From Luidia sarsii (taxonomy: Eukaryota > Echinodermata > Asteroidea > Paxillosida > Luidiidae): 64,000 nucleotides of DNA. The translations under genes were made by a program, and so were the position numbers. Shown here piece by piece: positions 1 to 11,681 of the stretch; position 1 is the stretch's first letter, and each line of letters begins with the position of its first letter. The stretch spans positions 23,054,453-23,118,452 of the forward strand of contig OX465102.1 of the NCBI GenBank assembly GCA_949987565.1, in the 5' to 3' direction. The notes beneath the pieces are model-generated. The model saw only the letters and a program-made list of their open reading frames with translations, was not told the origin of the DNA and searched no databases.

Positions 1-2128
1 TGCAAGACGATGCCTGCAAGTCGTTCAACTTCTGCCCAGATGACCGACGCTGTGAGCTCAACACCAAGCAGTTTCGGAATGCAACCAGTGGAGACTGGCG
101 TCGATCTGACTACGGCTGTATTTACTTCGACGAAGAGGGTAAATAAAATGACACATTCATTTGTTATTTCCAGTTTTTCATTTTTTTTCAACTAAACAAT
201 ATAAAGTCAAAAGTTAGAGGGCTTGACGTTTCGATCCTAGCAGGACCTTTGCCTTCGCCTTCGAGAAAGATCGTGCTAGGATCGAAACGTCAGGCCCTCT
301 AACCTTGGGGATTCATGTATTGCAGGTCATTTTATTCAGTGAGCAGTTTGCACCATTTTTTGTATTAACTCCAATATAAAGTCAAACAAATCATTGAGAA
401 ACTGGCTGTAAACGTTCACACAAATTGAAATATTGGCAATTTGAATCCAAGATCTCTAGTTTTGCGTACAGTATGCACCAATTTCAGCTATCTATCCCTT
501 AGATATTGGCCTCCCAAAGAGTCAACTAATCTTTGCCTGGATGGGGGCGCCAATGAGAAAAAAGTCATTCATCCACTGCCGTATATCTCTAATTAATTTT
601 TCTATCTCAAAAAAATATAAACAAAATAAAAAAATGACACTGAGTAAATTTTGAATGGACCGAAATACAACTGGAGACCTGAGATCTCCCAGTAAGTGTT
701 TCCATTTGTCTGACTTGAATTTTAAAAAGGGTGGGTAATCCCAGAGTTGCTGTTAGCAGCCTGTTTTCCCACATGATAATCAATGGGTTATTCATACTTT
801 TTAAAGTTCATGTCAGGTTTGCAACAATTGGCTGTTAGCATCTGAATGAAATGGGGGAGGGGGTTGACCTTTTGGAAGGCCAAAATCCAAGGGCTTGAAA
901 ACTGAGACGAGGAGAGAGCGGTCCAGTCAATGTTTTGTTTGACCTGTTTTTCAATTTGTTAAAAAAGTTCCAAGTTATTTTTTGTATTTATTTGTCTGAC
1001 CGAAATTATAGCATGTATAAAAACCTAGAGTAGAATTTTCCATTATCTTCCGGTTTCAGGTACTGATTTATGTAAGAATGGGCAACCTCTTGGTATTGAA
1101 GATGGCACCATCCCGGATGAAAGTCTCACAGCATCATCTGTTCATCAGGCCGGAGGTGACTTTTCTCCTTCCAGAGCCCGACTTAATATTGAGGGTAAGA
1201 AATTTAGGCTTATTTTCCACATGATTATCAATGGGTTATTCATACTACCTTCGCGAGTGTACTATTCGTCAGAGGAACATGTTCTTTCCCTTTTTCCATT
1301 AGTTCCGCCAGCGCATGTACAGCCCATTATGCAATTGCTGATGCAAGCATTCGTCACCTACGAATTCCGCTGCTTAGTTTAAACATTCCACAGGACAAAA
1401 TTCAAAGAAGAGGCACTCTTTATTGACCAGAATAAATTCATAAAATATATAACAATGATCAAACACATTATGTTGGCCGACAGGAGCGTGGAGTCCGTAT
1501 TTCAGTGACTCTGCTCCGTGGATTCAGGCTGACTTCAATACCACAGTCTACATCACTGCTCTCATCACTCAAGGCCGTGGGAATTACGACCAATGGGTGA
1601 CAGAGTACCAGGTGGAACACAGCGAGAATGGCCAGGACTTGAAGCACGTGACCAATATGGACGGGACATCGACGACAGTGAGTCATAGGCAGTTTACGAA
1701 ATGAATGCTTAGGCTCGGGCTTAGGCTTCGCGCGTATGTTTCTCTTACCCGTAATAATGTCACAGGAATCTAGAAACAAGCTCCTGGCCCAGGTTTCATG
1801 GTGAATATTAGGTTCTTATCAAGAACACAACCCGTAAAATTTGGCGACAAACCACAACCTTGATATCCCGGTTTTGTCAGTCGGAGACGAAGCCTGAGCA
1901 TGATCCATTGATTCATAAAGGGCAATAATCGTAATTATACTGCCCATTCCTGATGTTTCGTTACCGACACATATTACTTTTATTTCTCAGTTTTCAGGCA
2001 ACACGGACAGAGATAGCTTGGTCACCAACTGGTTCTGGAAGGCACTACCTGGCCGATTCGTTCGCATTCTACCTACCAATTGGTACGGCTATTGCAGTAT
2101 GCGCTTTGAAGTGATCGGTTGTTTCTGA
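1..2128 (+). CDS. Secreted PAN/apple + F5/8 type C protein, copy 1 (5' end outside window)
   Basis: Exons 1-138 (partial), 1060-1194, 1484-1677 and 1991-2128, joined in phases 1, 1, 0 through GT-AG sites. The first exon carries the C-terminal part of a PAN/apple domain (CKSFNF, RRCELN, GCIYF). The other three encode one F5/8 type C (discoidin) domain: KPLG-type start with C, PLGIEDGTIPDES, RARLN; then [19 protein letters not shown]; then FSGNTDRDS, RILP, RFEVIGC and stop TGA at 2126-2128. F5/8C domains bind glycans or phospholipids outside the cell and the first and last cysteines normally pair. It is the tandem twin of the gene at 8894-11681. Compared with that copy it has lost one codon at the start of the third exon and changed a Trp codon to Leu (QDW to QDL), but keeps an open frame. 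Function is inferred from domains only. Confidence 0.82.
215..305. repeat. Foldback of Penelope-type terminal repeat
   Basis: Two inverted arms carrying GACGTTTCGATCCTAGCAGG and its complement around a short spacer, inside the intron after the PAN exon. The same unit is at 9787-9875 in the twin gene, so it predates the duplication. Confidence 0.7.
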
Positions 2129-2340
2129 ATTAGAATGAAGTCAGTCACAATTTAGCGTCGGAAACTGTCAAGTTACAAAGAACCCACGGCCGAAGCGTGG
2201 ACGAAATGACAAATATAACACAAATTTCAGTATTTTGGGTGTTGTTGTTTTACCACAATCAAAAACGAAAACCTGAAGGGGATAATTTGTTCTTTAAAAC
2301 TGGTGATTATTGGGTCTCTTAACAGAAAGAGAAAACTCGG

Positions 2341-2346
2341 AATAAA
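2341..2346 (+). promoter_or_regulatory. Possible poly(A) signal AATAAA
   Basis: AATAAA lies 213 bases after the stop of the copy 1 gene. The matching place in copy 2 reads AGTAAA, so the signal may be lost there or not used. Weak evidence. Confidence 0.3.
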
Positions 2347-3988
2347 AGACGTTTGCAGATAATGTTGCCTTTAAGTGTACGTATCAATTCTTGTTTTCGT
2401 ATGTGCGCGAAATAGATAGAGCTTACATTTTTAAATTTGTCGTGTATGGAATATATTTTACTTGCAGGGGTACAAAAAATGATTGGGAAAACATTGGTAG
2501 CTGATATGGTAGAACAATATTAGCATAGCAGCGGTTAATTCGTTTTTCAATTCAATCATTTAATAACATTTAATGAGATTTTCGTAGATTTCATCTTCGT
2601 CAAATTTCAGTGTACTGGTACTGTAGGTTCACATCACATCTTGCTTATCTTTGTCACGGGTCGCATAATTTTATAGACTGTGTATGAACCCTCTCTAGGC
2701 CGCAGATTATTTAACAAGATCTCAAAGTCCAGGAGGAGAATAAATAAAACATCTCTTACACTCTCTCTTACACTTTTTCTGTTGGTGACATCGCTCACCT
2801 AAATGTTCATCTCACCCTTTTCGGTCTATCAGTATTTCTCCTATGTCTTTCTGCTATCATCCTTACGCTTAACTCCTGTCCACTTCCAATCTATTCCATA
2901 GTACCATTTTTTCATTAAAACAAATCCAATGGACGATTTTTAAGGAGTATCTTCATACATAGAAGATTAAAACTTAGATTCAACTCAACAAATAACAGTA
3001 TGTCGTGATTTGTGTTGTAATATTATATTTCAGTGTTTGGTGAATACATATCAACTCGTTTATTACCGAATACAGGAAGTTAAACTGTGATGTAAATAAA
3101 TGTCTAGCTCCAGTGGAATGTTTTTCTGACTCTGTTTGAGCTTTGAATCTCGGTTTGAATCACATGTTGCTTTTATGTGCGCATTGGTTTTCATTGTTTA
3201 TCACTACCCCTAGATAATGTTTTTGTTATTTTGCCCGTGGTAAAAAATATCAGATTTGATAGACTCAGTAGGAACAATTTGTTTTGGCGGGAACAAGTTT
3301 TGATTTATAATATTCCACCCATCCGTGACAAAAATATATAATAAATGTAAGAAATAGGCCCTACTTACATGCATACGCCGGTATAAGGGAAACTTGAGAA
3401 AATTGAGTAATACAGGAAATCAAGAATAAGAATTCATCAAATTAAACGTTGTTGAAAAAAAACTGCTGAAAACAGATGTACACGGCGAACTATTCTGTCC
3501 AACCTTTGCTTCGAAGACATGATGGTGGCGACGGCGGTGGTGGTGGTAGCCAAAACGAATTTAAGCGCATGCAACATATGCCATTATTTCGTCTTTACTG
3601 AATGGACTGTGTGTTTATAACGAATGGTGCCCATGGCATTATTATCACCCGCGTATCAAAATGCAAATTTTTGTAATTTTCAATTTAATTGATTACACTG
3701 TATCACCCCTCAGGGAACACTTTGGAAAATCGGCATTGCACTTGGTTTCCATTGTATGCACTGTGGATAGCTATTTTCGTATAGCCGGATGATCATTAGA
3801 GGCCACGGCCATTTGTGAGTTGTGACTATAACAATGGCAAGATGAACAATTACCGCCAGGACTCAAAGAGCTAAAATAACCACTTCATGCAAGGACGGAA
3901 TTTAAGTGCAATGGTCAGGATGCGCACACTGAGTTTGATTGCGGCTCGATAACTTTCATAAAGCTCACCAACTATGTCAAATAACAAA

Positions 3989-4461
3989 TGTGACCTGGCA
4001 CAACGACATGAGGAATATCCCACCAAAACACTTTTCGAGTAAACAACGCCTGAAGTTAAAGTATCTTCACAATTCGATTAAAAATCGATTTGCTTTTTGG
4101 GGTATTTTCATAAGTTTTATGTATTAGAGGATAATTATTATATCCAAAGGATTTTTCCGAAATCCGTCTCTAAATGTTGAAAAAAAAACCATTGCCGTTG
4201 CCAAGGGGTTTTGATTTCTGTAACACTGACTGAGCTCCGCGTTCGGACCATAAACTTCAACGCTGTTTTTCTCGAAAAGTGTTTTCCGTTACTCGGCTTC
4301 GCCTCGGCGTTTTTTCTCGCACTGTTAACTTCATAAATCTTTACCGCATGGAAATATATTTGATATCATTTGACAGCTAATGGTATACACTTTCACATCA
4401 TTAGAAAATCTCAAAATCTCAAAAGTGGGGGTTATTCCTCATTATGCTGTGCCGGGTCACA
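3989..4461. mobile_element. Short TIR element, TGTGACC family, copy 1
   Basis: Begins TGTGACCTGGCACA and ends with the complement TGTGCCGGGTCACA. The next bases inside (ATGAGGAAT and ATTCCTCAT) continue the inverted repeat. The inside is AT-rich with no coding frame. Further members are at 20405-20805 and 30576-30801, so this is a non-autonomous DNA transposon family. Confidence 0.6.
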
Positions 4462-5555
4462 AATATTGATAGTAAACTGTACTAAAGTGACCGGTGGATT
4501 GATTTACACCAGTAGGCTATAAATAGCAAGACGACAAGAGTGGATTGTGAATGAGATTTTGCATGTCTATGTGCAACAAGCGACAATCTTAGCTTACATG
4601 TATAAGCACTATTACTCGAAAGTGTGGAATGGCACTGATTGTATCTGACCAATAGAAACATATAAAATCCAAACACCATAAATAATCAACTATCTCTATA
4701 TATATACTAAGAAAAAATGTTTTTGTGATTGCAAGAAGTAACCAGTTAGTAAACAAGGAAAGTTTAGAAAGTTGCACACCTAAGTGTACGACGTGCAAGC
4801 TTTTATCATTTTCAACTGAAATTGATTAATGTGGGTATAATGACCACATTAATAAATTCCAGCCTTATTGCTAGAAGAATTAATACGAAGTACACGGTTT
4901 TAGCAATTAGACTGAAATGTATTAATGTGGGCAGAACTTGTAACCTTGAAGACCAACTTGCGTACTGACCACATAATATGCCTGGGACTTAAAGGAGCAG
5001 ACTCTGTCATTGTTTCATCACCAAATTACAGGTACGAAGGTACACAAACTGAATGTACAATGTATATATTGTTACGCCAGACTTGATAGAAATCAATTAA
5101 TTAATAGATTTTAACATATGTATTAACAAAACGTTACAAAACGTTATACAAACAAAACGTTACCACTCTATACAGTGCTAATCCAAAATAACAACAGGGA
5201 TTTTGTACGTTTATTAAAAGAGAAAATATCTTTCCAACATTTAAGTAACAAGATTTCCTTGAAAAATAAACAATTTAAGAAAGCAAAGGAATTAAATCTT
5301 GAAAATATTGTTCATTACACACCAACGGCAGAGCCAACTGAATTCTTTAAATATACTAACTATTACAAATGATATTGCATTTCCTCATTTTACAGAAACT
5401 CGCCTAGCTATACCAGCTATACCAATAATGTATGAAATAATTGCTAGAACATAATGTAGACGACAGTAAATGGATGGTTGAATGCTTTTGACTGACGCCC
5501 CCACCCGTGTAAAGACTATTTGACTAATTTGGGAATGCCACGATCTAAAGGGTTG

Positions 5556-5640
5556 CACAGTTTAGACTGTTAGAGCGCTGGTACGCAAATCCATAGATCT
5601 GGGGTTCAAGTAGCGGTCCAGTCAAAGTTTTGTAATGCGA
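5556..5640 (+). repeat. tRNA-like SINE fragment
   Basis: Contains an A-box-like stretch around the TTAGAGCGCTGG segment and a B-box-like GGGGTTCAAG about 35 bases on, the spacing of tRNA-derived SINE heads. No tRNA cloverleaf can be folded, so it is not a functional tRNA. Confidence 0.35.
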
Positions 5641-5835
5641 ATGGACGACACTTGCTACCTGCGGATAGACGCATGCTCCGTCGGGGGCGTCATCCCCTGT
5701 GGAGGCAGCCGTTAGATGGTGCATATGGAGGCCAACGCCATTAATAATGCCAAGACATCGCCTACAAAATCGCCTGAAAATGATAATGTCTCTTCAAGCA
5801 GATATGAACATTTAGGTTACGAACTTACTGATGTC

Positions 5836-5977
5836 CTAATGACAGCCAGTTACCTCAAACCGTAAGGCGCAATAGGAGTACCACTTGGTTGGTAAAATTC
5901 GGAAGAATCTGGTGTAAAGTATACTCCTGAATCTACTGCATGGTGACCTGGCGTTCCCTGTCGCTGTTTCCTGTGAA
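5836..5977 (-). pseudogene. Orphan last exon of an F5/8C gene, frameshifted
   Basis: Reads on the minus strand from a good acceptor (TTTTTCCACAG) into FTGNSDRERQVT, meets a stop (TAG), and resumes in another frame as RFRSILYTRFFRILP, CALRFEVTGCH and a stop. Its length is 142 bases, exactly four more than the 138-base last exon of the PAN-type genes. The extra four bases fall between the VT and RF codons and explain the broken frame. No other F5/8C exon is visible nearby on this strand. It is a relic of an inverted gene copy. Confidence 0.72.
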
Positions 5978-7769
5978 CTGTGGAAAAACATCAATCTACA
6001 CAAAAATATGAGTTTTGGCATATTGAGGGAGTTTGATTAATCACAATCCCACTCATATTTGTATTGGAATATAAAATTCCTCCGAGAAGGGGCCCTGTAT
6101 ATGATATTGACACACGCGATTAACACCAACTGACCTCCTGATCTCATGCTGAACCGCACTTACCACACCCTTCGTGACTTTGTACAATACAAGTAGGTCC
6201 ACACCTTCGTCAGGCGAAGTCACCCACCACCCCTGTGCCTTGCAATAGGCTTGTGCTCATTTCCCATCAATGGGTTTTGCTGTCTTGTGTTTCACTAAAC
6301 CTGGATGGGTTACAACTACCCCAATGTTTCACAATTCCACAAGCTGCCTTATTTTTAGACAAAATACGGACCACTTCGTAATCATGTATTTGTAAACAAT
6401 TACAAGGCCTAAAATTGTGGGCCTACATTTGGGCCTACTTGGGAAAATATTTAAAATCGTAGCGTAAACATCTTAGTGTTGGTCGTTATTGGGATTTCCG
6501 CGACGGCGTGCGCATCGTACCCGCGTAATGAAAAGACCGGTAATGAATCTTAGCGTTTGTCGTTATTGGGGCTTCCGCAACAGCCTAGCGGAAACTTCTT
6601 ATTGTGGTTTATTGTTGACTTGTCCGACTTGTAAACGTGGCCGAAACAATGTTCACATTGTCTTGTCATGCAAGTGATTCGGTTTTCCCGGAGTGGGTCA
6701 AAAGATGGTCACGAAATAGATATTTGACATTTGAAATTTTAAATCATTAAAACTAATTTTATTTTCATCTGCTCCATCTGTTCTCTGCGAATACGATTGC
6801 CTAGTCGACCGCGATAATCCTGTAAGATAGGAAATGGGATTTTTTTCCCGTCGTAAAAGCACAGCATCTTACCAAGATCAATCCATTTAATTTTTCACTT
6901 TGGTTCGCATCGGACCCGCGTAATGAAAAGACCGGTAATGAGTATTTGTTTCAGTTTGCAAGGTGTCCGTACTCATAAAAATTCCGAAGCACTTTGCTTC
7001 GGAATTTTACACTGTAGGATTGTACACTTTGCAGTTCGACGAAACACTAAATGCACTGTTTACTGGACATCACGGCAATCACCGGAGACTAAAACATCCA
7101 TGAAACATTTCAAAAGCTGATTGACATTCCTAGCACGTTAATGGCTTACAAATGGAAACCTCCGAACGGTATTAAGTATGTACTCTTCCTTAAAGAAACA
7201 TCTCTTTGACAAACTAAAAATAATGCAGTGTTGATGAAATCGTTTTGTTCCCTTTCCTGTGATTACATGAACTTACATGAACTTACATGCATGAATTACA
7301 TGGATTACATGAACATGATTACATGACTACAAGGCCGAGTAGAATATAGTGTAGTAGGGCCTACTGTCGGCGGAGATGGAAATTGGAACCCCTCTAAAAA
7401 TCCTCCTTCATAGCCATAATATGAAGGCAATACAATAACTCTAGAAAACAGCCAAACGCCGTCCGATTTCCGACTAGCCCGAGGTGTACGACATTTTCTC
7501 AAAGTGACGCACAGCAAGCTGCACATCGTCAATTACGTAAAATTACTGCAAACAGTTTTTCTAGTGTTTGCATGGAGACACAATCATTGAAGGAAAATCA
7601 GACGCTTCACAAACACATGGACTCTTTGAGATCTTCGTGGGCGTCCAGAATGTGAAGCATGGATCAGAAGGGGGTTGAATAATATTTCGTTTAGAATTAA
7701 GTTTCGTGTAACATCAATTGTGTAGACAATTGGCTAAAGGAAGAAATCTTTCAAACTCGTATATTTATC
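5978..7769. other. Intergenic, no gene seen
   Basis: Holds a 36-base repeat with one mismatch (6511-6546 and 6906-6941, containing CCCGCGTAATGAAAAGACCG) and a perfect hairpin at 6978-7008 (13-bp arms AAAATTCCGAAGC, 5-base loop). Otherwise nothing supportable. Confidence 0.5.
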
Positions 7770-7875
7770 TCAAAAATTAGTGGGCCTGACGTTTCGATCC
7801 TAGCAGGACCTTTCTCTGCCTTTGAGAAAGGTCCTGCTAGGATCGAAACGTCAGGCCCACTAAATTTTGAGATTT
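7770..7875. repeat. Near-perfect palindrome of the Penelope-type terminal repeat
   Basis: Left arm GTGGGCCTGACGTTTCG and onward through TAGCAGGACCTTTCTC; right arm is its complement ending in GGCCCACTAAATTTTGAGA. Arms are about 45 bases. Same family as 63860-63975. Confidence 0.75.
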
Positions 7876-8837
7876 GCATTTGGGGAAGTTTAGTGAATAA
7901 GCAGTCTGCAAGATTTCTTATAACACTTTAAGTCGTATTTGTGGCGTGAAACATTAATAAATCTTCGACGACCTTTGAACTTATTGTGTGGCATTTCATT
8001 CTTGCAGCGTAAAATAGAAACAGACTATGGAACTTGATTCAAGGAATCTACTGCACGTTTATTCTATTTACACTGCTGGATAATGGTATACCAATGTTCA
8101 AATCAAGCAAAGTTTACCGATCTCATTAGTACCGAGTAACGCAACAAAGTAAACAACATCAACAAAACAGTTAAGTCATTAGGTCTTTTTATGCCGTCGT
8201 CTGAAACCCGAACACGTGTCCGACTGAACAAAAAACATCATAGTGAACGTGTCTTATTTTACAGAAGATGGACATGCATGGTCGTGTATGGCAAACCATT
8301 AACAAATTGTCTATCGTGCTGTTCTGTTCTGAGTGCGTACGTAGGGTGGAGAATTCTACGTGCATTGCATATACCCGAATGAATAATGCATATGGGTGTA
8401 TCTCAAGAGTACAAAGCACCCTTTTTAGCATTTTGTGAAGTAACAATTAAAGCATTCTTGAAACCGAAGCCCAATCGGCTTTTGCTATTGAACGAGTTAA
8501 TTTGTTGTGTGTCCTGTGGCAGTAATATGGGGACGAGTAACATATACCATCTTTTCCCCATTGTTGGTCTTTAATTAGAAAATGTTTATAAAGTGGACAG
8601 AGCAGGAGACCGTAACACTATGAAATATTAATTTCCAGACGGAATAGGAGTGCTAGGCTACCTTTCCCTTAATCTCTAATTGCAATGACCTCGGCCGGGA
8701 AGTCAAGCTCATTAACATAAATTGTATTATCACACCCATTAGGGGCAGCCATTAATACAAAGAAAAACAAAAAGACCACGACGTCCGTATTATTCCGCGT
8801 GCATTTTCACGCTGAGTTGGCATTCTGAACATGGCTG
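7876..8837. other. Upstream region of the complete PAN + F5/8C gene
   Basis: No gene seen. AT-rich, with only short unrelated open frames, leading into the TATA box of the gene at 8894. Confidence 0.4.
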
Positions 8838-8843
8838 TATAAG
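8838..8843 (+). promoter_or_regulatory. TATA box (TATAAG) of PAN + F5/8C gene
   Basis: TATAAGGA lies 56 bases before the ATG at 8894, which places a start site near 8866-8870 and gives a short 5' leader. Position and match fit a core promoter; not tested. Confidence 0.55.
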
Positions 8844-8893
8844 GACGCAGTTTTCAGTTGAGTTGAGGGGATATTCAGTGCAGTAGGGATCTC

Positions 8894-11681
8894 ATGACTT
8901 ACATCATGGCTGCGATCGTGCACATTTTGTATTCCGTGATGGAAGCCCTGATTACTGCCAAAACGAAAGGTAAGCCTGGATCTCACCCGGAATTATCACT
9001 TTAGGAAATACAGCTCAAAACAAAAGACTCGAAGGATGTCGAACCCTTCGTGTTTCTACTACCTAGATAATCTCCCAGTTTACGCATTTCTGAAAGCAAG
9101 AACTGTATACGGAATCCATTATACGGGAATCATTCATAGCAGCAAATCTGACTTTAACGGGAAATTCCATGCAGTTTGTTTAACCTATCACAGGCTACTA
9201 CCGGGGGCGTTTTCAAGATAACGGTTTTCAATGGACACCGGTACAGAATAAAGTGTCACGATAAGAGTCACACGAAACTGGAAATTCATAGCATAGTTAA
9301 TTTGAAGATATTTTCATCATATGTTCTCATTGGTCTCATTGCAGGACTTCATTATCTGAGAAGGGATTTCTTGATCCTCGCCCTGGGAATGTTCCCAGTG
9401 GCCGCAGCTGCTGGAGGGGACCACGGGGATGTCCAGTCGTGTCATCCGCGACGTCTGAGAAGCGGCTGCTTTCACGAATTCCATGTCGGACCGAGGCCCG
9501 ACCACATCCTCTACGGGCACAGCTACCGCAACGAAACCGCCCACTCGTACCTTACGTGTGCAGGGCTGTGCCTGCAAGACGATGCCTGCAAGTCGTTCAA
9601 CTTCTGCCCAGATGACCGACGCTGTGAGCTCAACACCAAGCAGTTTCGGAATGCAACCAGTGGAGACTGGCGTCGATCTGACTACGGCTGTATTTACTTC
9701 GACGAAGAGGGTAAATAAAATGACACATTCATTTGTTATTTCCAGTTTTTCATTTTTTTTCAACTAAACAATATAAAGTCAAAAGTTAGAGGGCTTGACG
9801 TTTCGATCCTAGCAGGACCTTTGCCTTCGCCTTCGAGAAAGTTCGTGCTAGGATCGAAACGTCAGGCCCTCTAACCTTGGGGATTCATGTATTGTAGGTC
9901 ATTTTAATCAGTGAGCAGTTTGCAACATTTTTTGTATTAACTCCAATATAAAGTCAAACAAATCATTGAGAAACTGGCTGTAAACGTTCACACAAATTGA
10001 AATATTGGCAATTTGAATCCAAGATCTCCAGTTTTGCGTACAGTATGCACCAATTTCAGCTATCTATCCCTTAGATATTGGCCTCCCAAAGAGTAAACTA
10101 ATCTTTGCCTGGATGGGGGCGCCAATGAGAACAAAGTCAATCGTCCACTGCCGTATATCTCTAATTTATTTTTCTATCTCAAAAAAATATAAATAAAATA
10201 ATAAAATGACAGAGTAAATTTTGAATGGACCGAAATACAACTGGAGACCTGAGATCTCCCAGTGAGTGTTTCCATTTGTCTGACTTGAATTTTAAAAAGG
10301 GTGGGTAATCCCAGAGTTGCTGTTAGCAGCCTGTTTTCCAACATGATAATCAATGGGTTATTCATACTTTTTAAAGTCCATGTCAGGTTTGCAACAATTG
10401 GCTTTTAGCATCTGAATGAAATGGGGGAGGGGGTTGACCTTTTGGAAGGCCAAAATCCAAGGGCTTGAAAACTCGGACGAGAAGAGAGCGGTCCAGTCAA
10501 TGTTTTCTTTGACCTGTTTTTCAATTTGTTAAAAAAGTTCCAAGTTATTTTTTGTATTTATTTGTCTGACCGAAATTATAGCATGTATAAAAACCTAGAG
10601 TAGAATTTTCCATTATCTTCCGGTTTCAGGTACTGATTTATGTAAGAATGGGCAACCTCTTGGTATTGAAGATGGCACCATCCCGGATGAAAGTCTCACA
10701 GCATCATCTGTTCATCAGGCCGGAGGTGACTTTTCTCCTTCCAGAGCCCGACTTAATATTGAGGGTAAGAAATTTAGGCTTATTTTCCACATGATTATCA
10801 ATGGGTTATTCATACTACCTTCGCGAGTGTACTATTCGTCAGAGGAACATGTTCTTTCCCTTTTTCCATTAGTGCCGCCAGCGAATGTACAGCCCATTAT
10901 GCAATTGCTGATGCAAGCATTCGTCACCTACGAATTCCGCTGCTTAGTTTAAACATTCCACAGGACAAAATTCAAAGAAGAGGCACTCTTTATTGACCAC
11001 AATGATCAAACACATTATGTTGGCCAACAGGTGGAGCGTGGAGTGCGTATTTCAGTGACTCTGCTCCGTGGATTCAGGCTGACTTCAATACCACAGTCTA
11101 CATCACTGCTCTCATCACTCAAGGCCGTGGGATTTACGACCAATGGGTGACAGAGTACCAGGTGGAACACAGCGAGAATGGCCAGGACTGGAAGCACGTG
11201 ACCAATAGGGACGGGACATCGACGACAGTGAGTCATAGGCAGTTTACGAAATGAATGCTTAGGCTCGGGCTTAGGCTTCGGTCGTATGTTTCTCTTACCC
11301 GTAATAATGTCACAGGAATCTAGAAACAAGCTCTTGGCCCAGGTTTCAAATTATAAATTATAAGGTTCTTATCAAGAACACAACCCGTAAAATTCGGCGA
11401 CAGACCACAACCTTGATATCCCGGTTTTGTCAGTCGGAGACGAAGCCTGAGCATGATCCATGGATTCATAAAGGGCAATAATCGTAATTATACTGCCCAT
11501 TCCTGATGTTTCGTTACCGACACATATTACTTTTATTTCTCAGTTTTCAGGCAACACGGACAGAGATAGCCTGGTCACCAACTGGTTCTGGAAGGCACTA
11601 CCTGGCCGATTCGTTCGCATTCTACCTACCAATTGGTACGGCTATTGCAGTATGCGCTTTGAAGTGATCGGTTGTTTCTGA
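8894..11681 (+). CDS. Secreted PAN/apple + F5/8 type C protein, copy 2 (complete)
   Basis: Exons 8894-8969, 9345-9710, 10630-10764, 11031-11227 and 11544-11681 give 912 bases (303 residues plus stop). All junctions are GT-AG with phases 1, 1, 1, 0. Exon 1 starts with ATG and is hydrophobic (MAAIVHILYSVMEALI). Exon 2 opens with a second hydrophobic run (FLILALGMFPVAAAA) that could be the real signal peptide core. It continues with a PAN/apple domain (about residues 60-147): CFHEF, CAGLC, ACKSFNF, RRCELN, GCIYF. Residues about 150-302 form an F5/8C domain with PLGIEDGTIPDES, WIQADF, ALITQGRG, DWKHVT, RILP and the closing EVIGC. Expected to be secreted and to bind glycans or cell surfaces. The two modules are certain from sequence; the binding partner is unknown. 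A TATA box lies at 8838. Confidence 0.88.

Larger units (their letters stand above)
1..3900 (+). repeat. Tandem segmental duplication, copy 1
   Basis: This stretch matches 9573-13405 almost base for base, through exons, introns and about 1.8 kb of 3' flank, with small indels. Similarity stops just after the shared GCAAGGACGGA near 3900. The left boundary lies outside the window, so the unit may be longer. Confidence 0.9.
2129..5555. other. Non-coding flank between copy 1 and the SINE-like repeat
   Basis: No supportable gene. It holds the duplicated 3' flank up to about 3900, a TIR element at 3989-4461, and a 10-bp stem hairpin at 4825-4853 (ATTAATGTGG arms). The rest is AT-rich with only short random open frames. 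Confidence 0.6.

Noticed and set aside
9176..9718. A single-exon start for the PAN gene at the in-frame codon at 9176.
   Set aside because: The frame upstream of 9345 is not conserved in style, a good acceptor (TCTCATTGCAG) lies at 9344, and an upstream ATG exon with TATA box and phase-1 donor fits.
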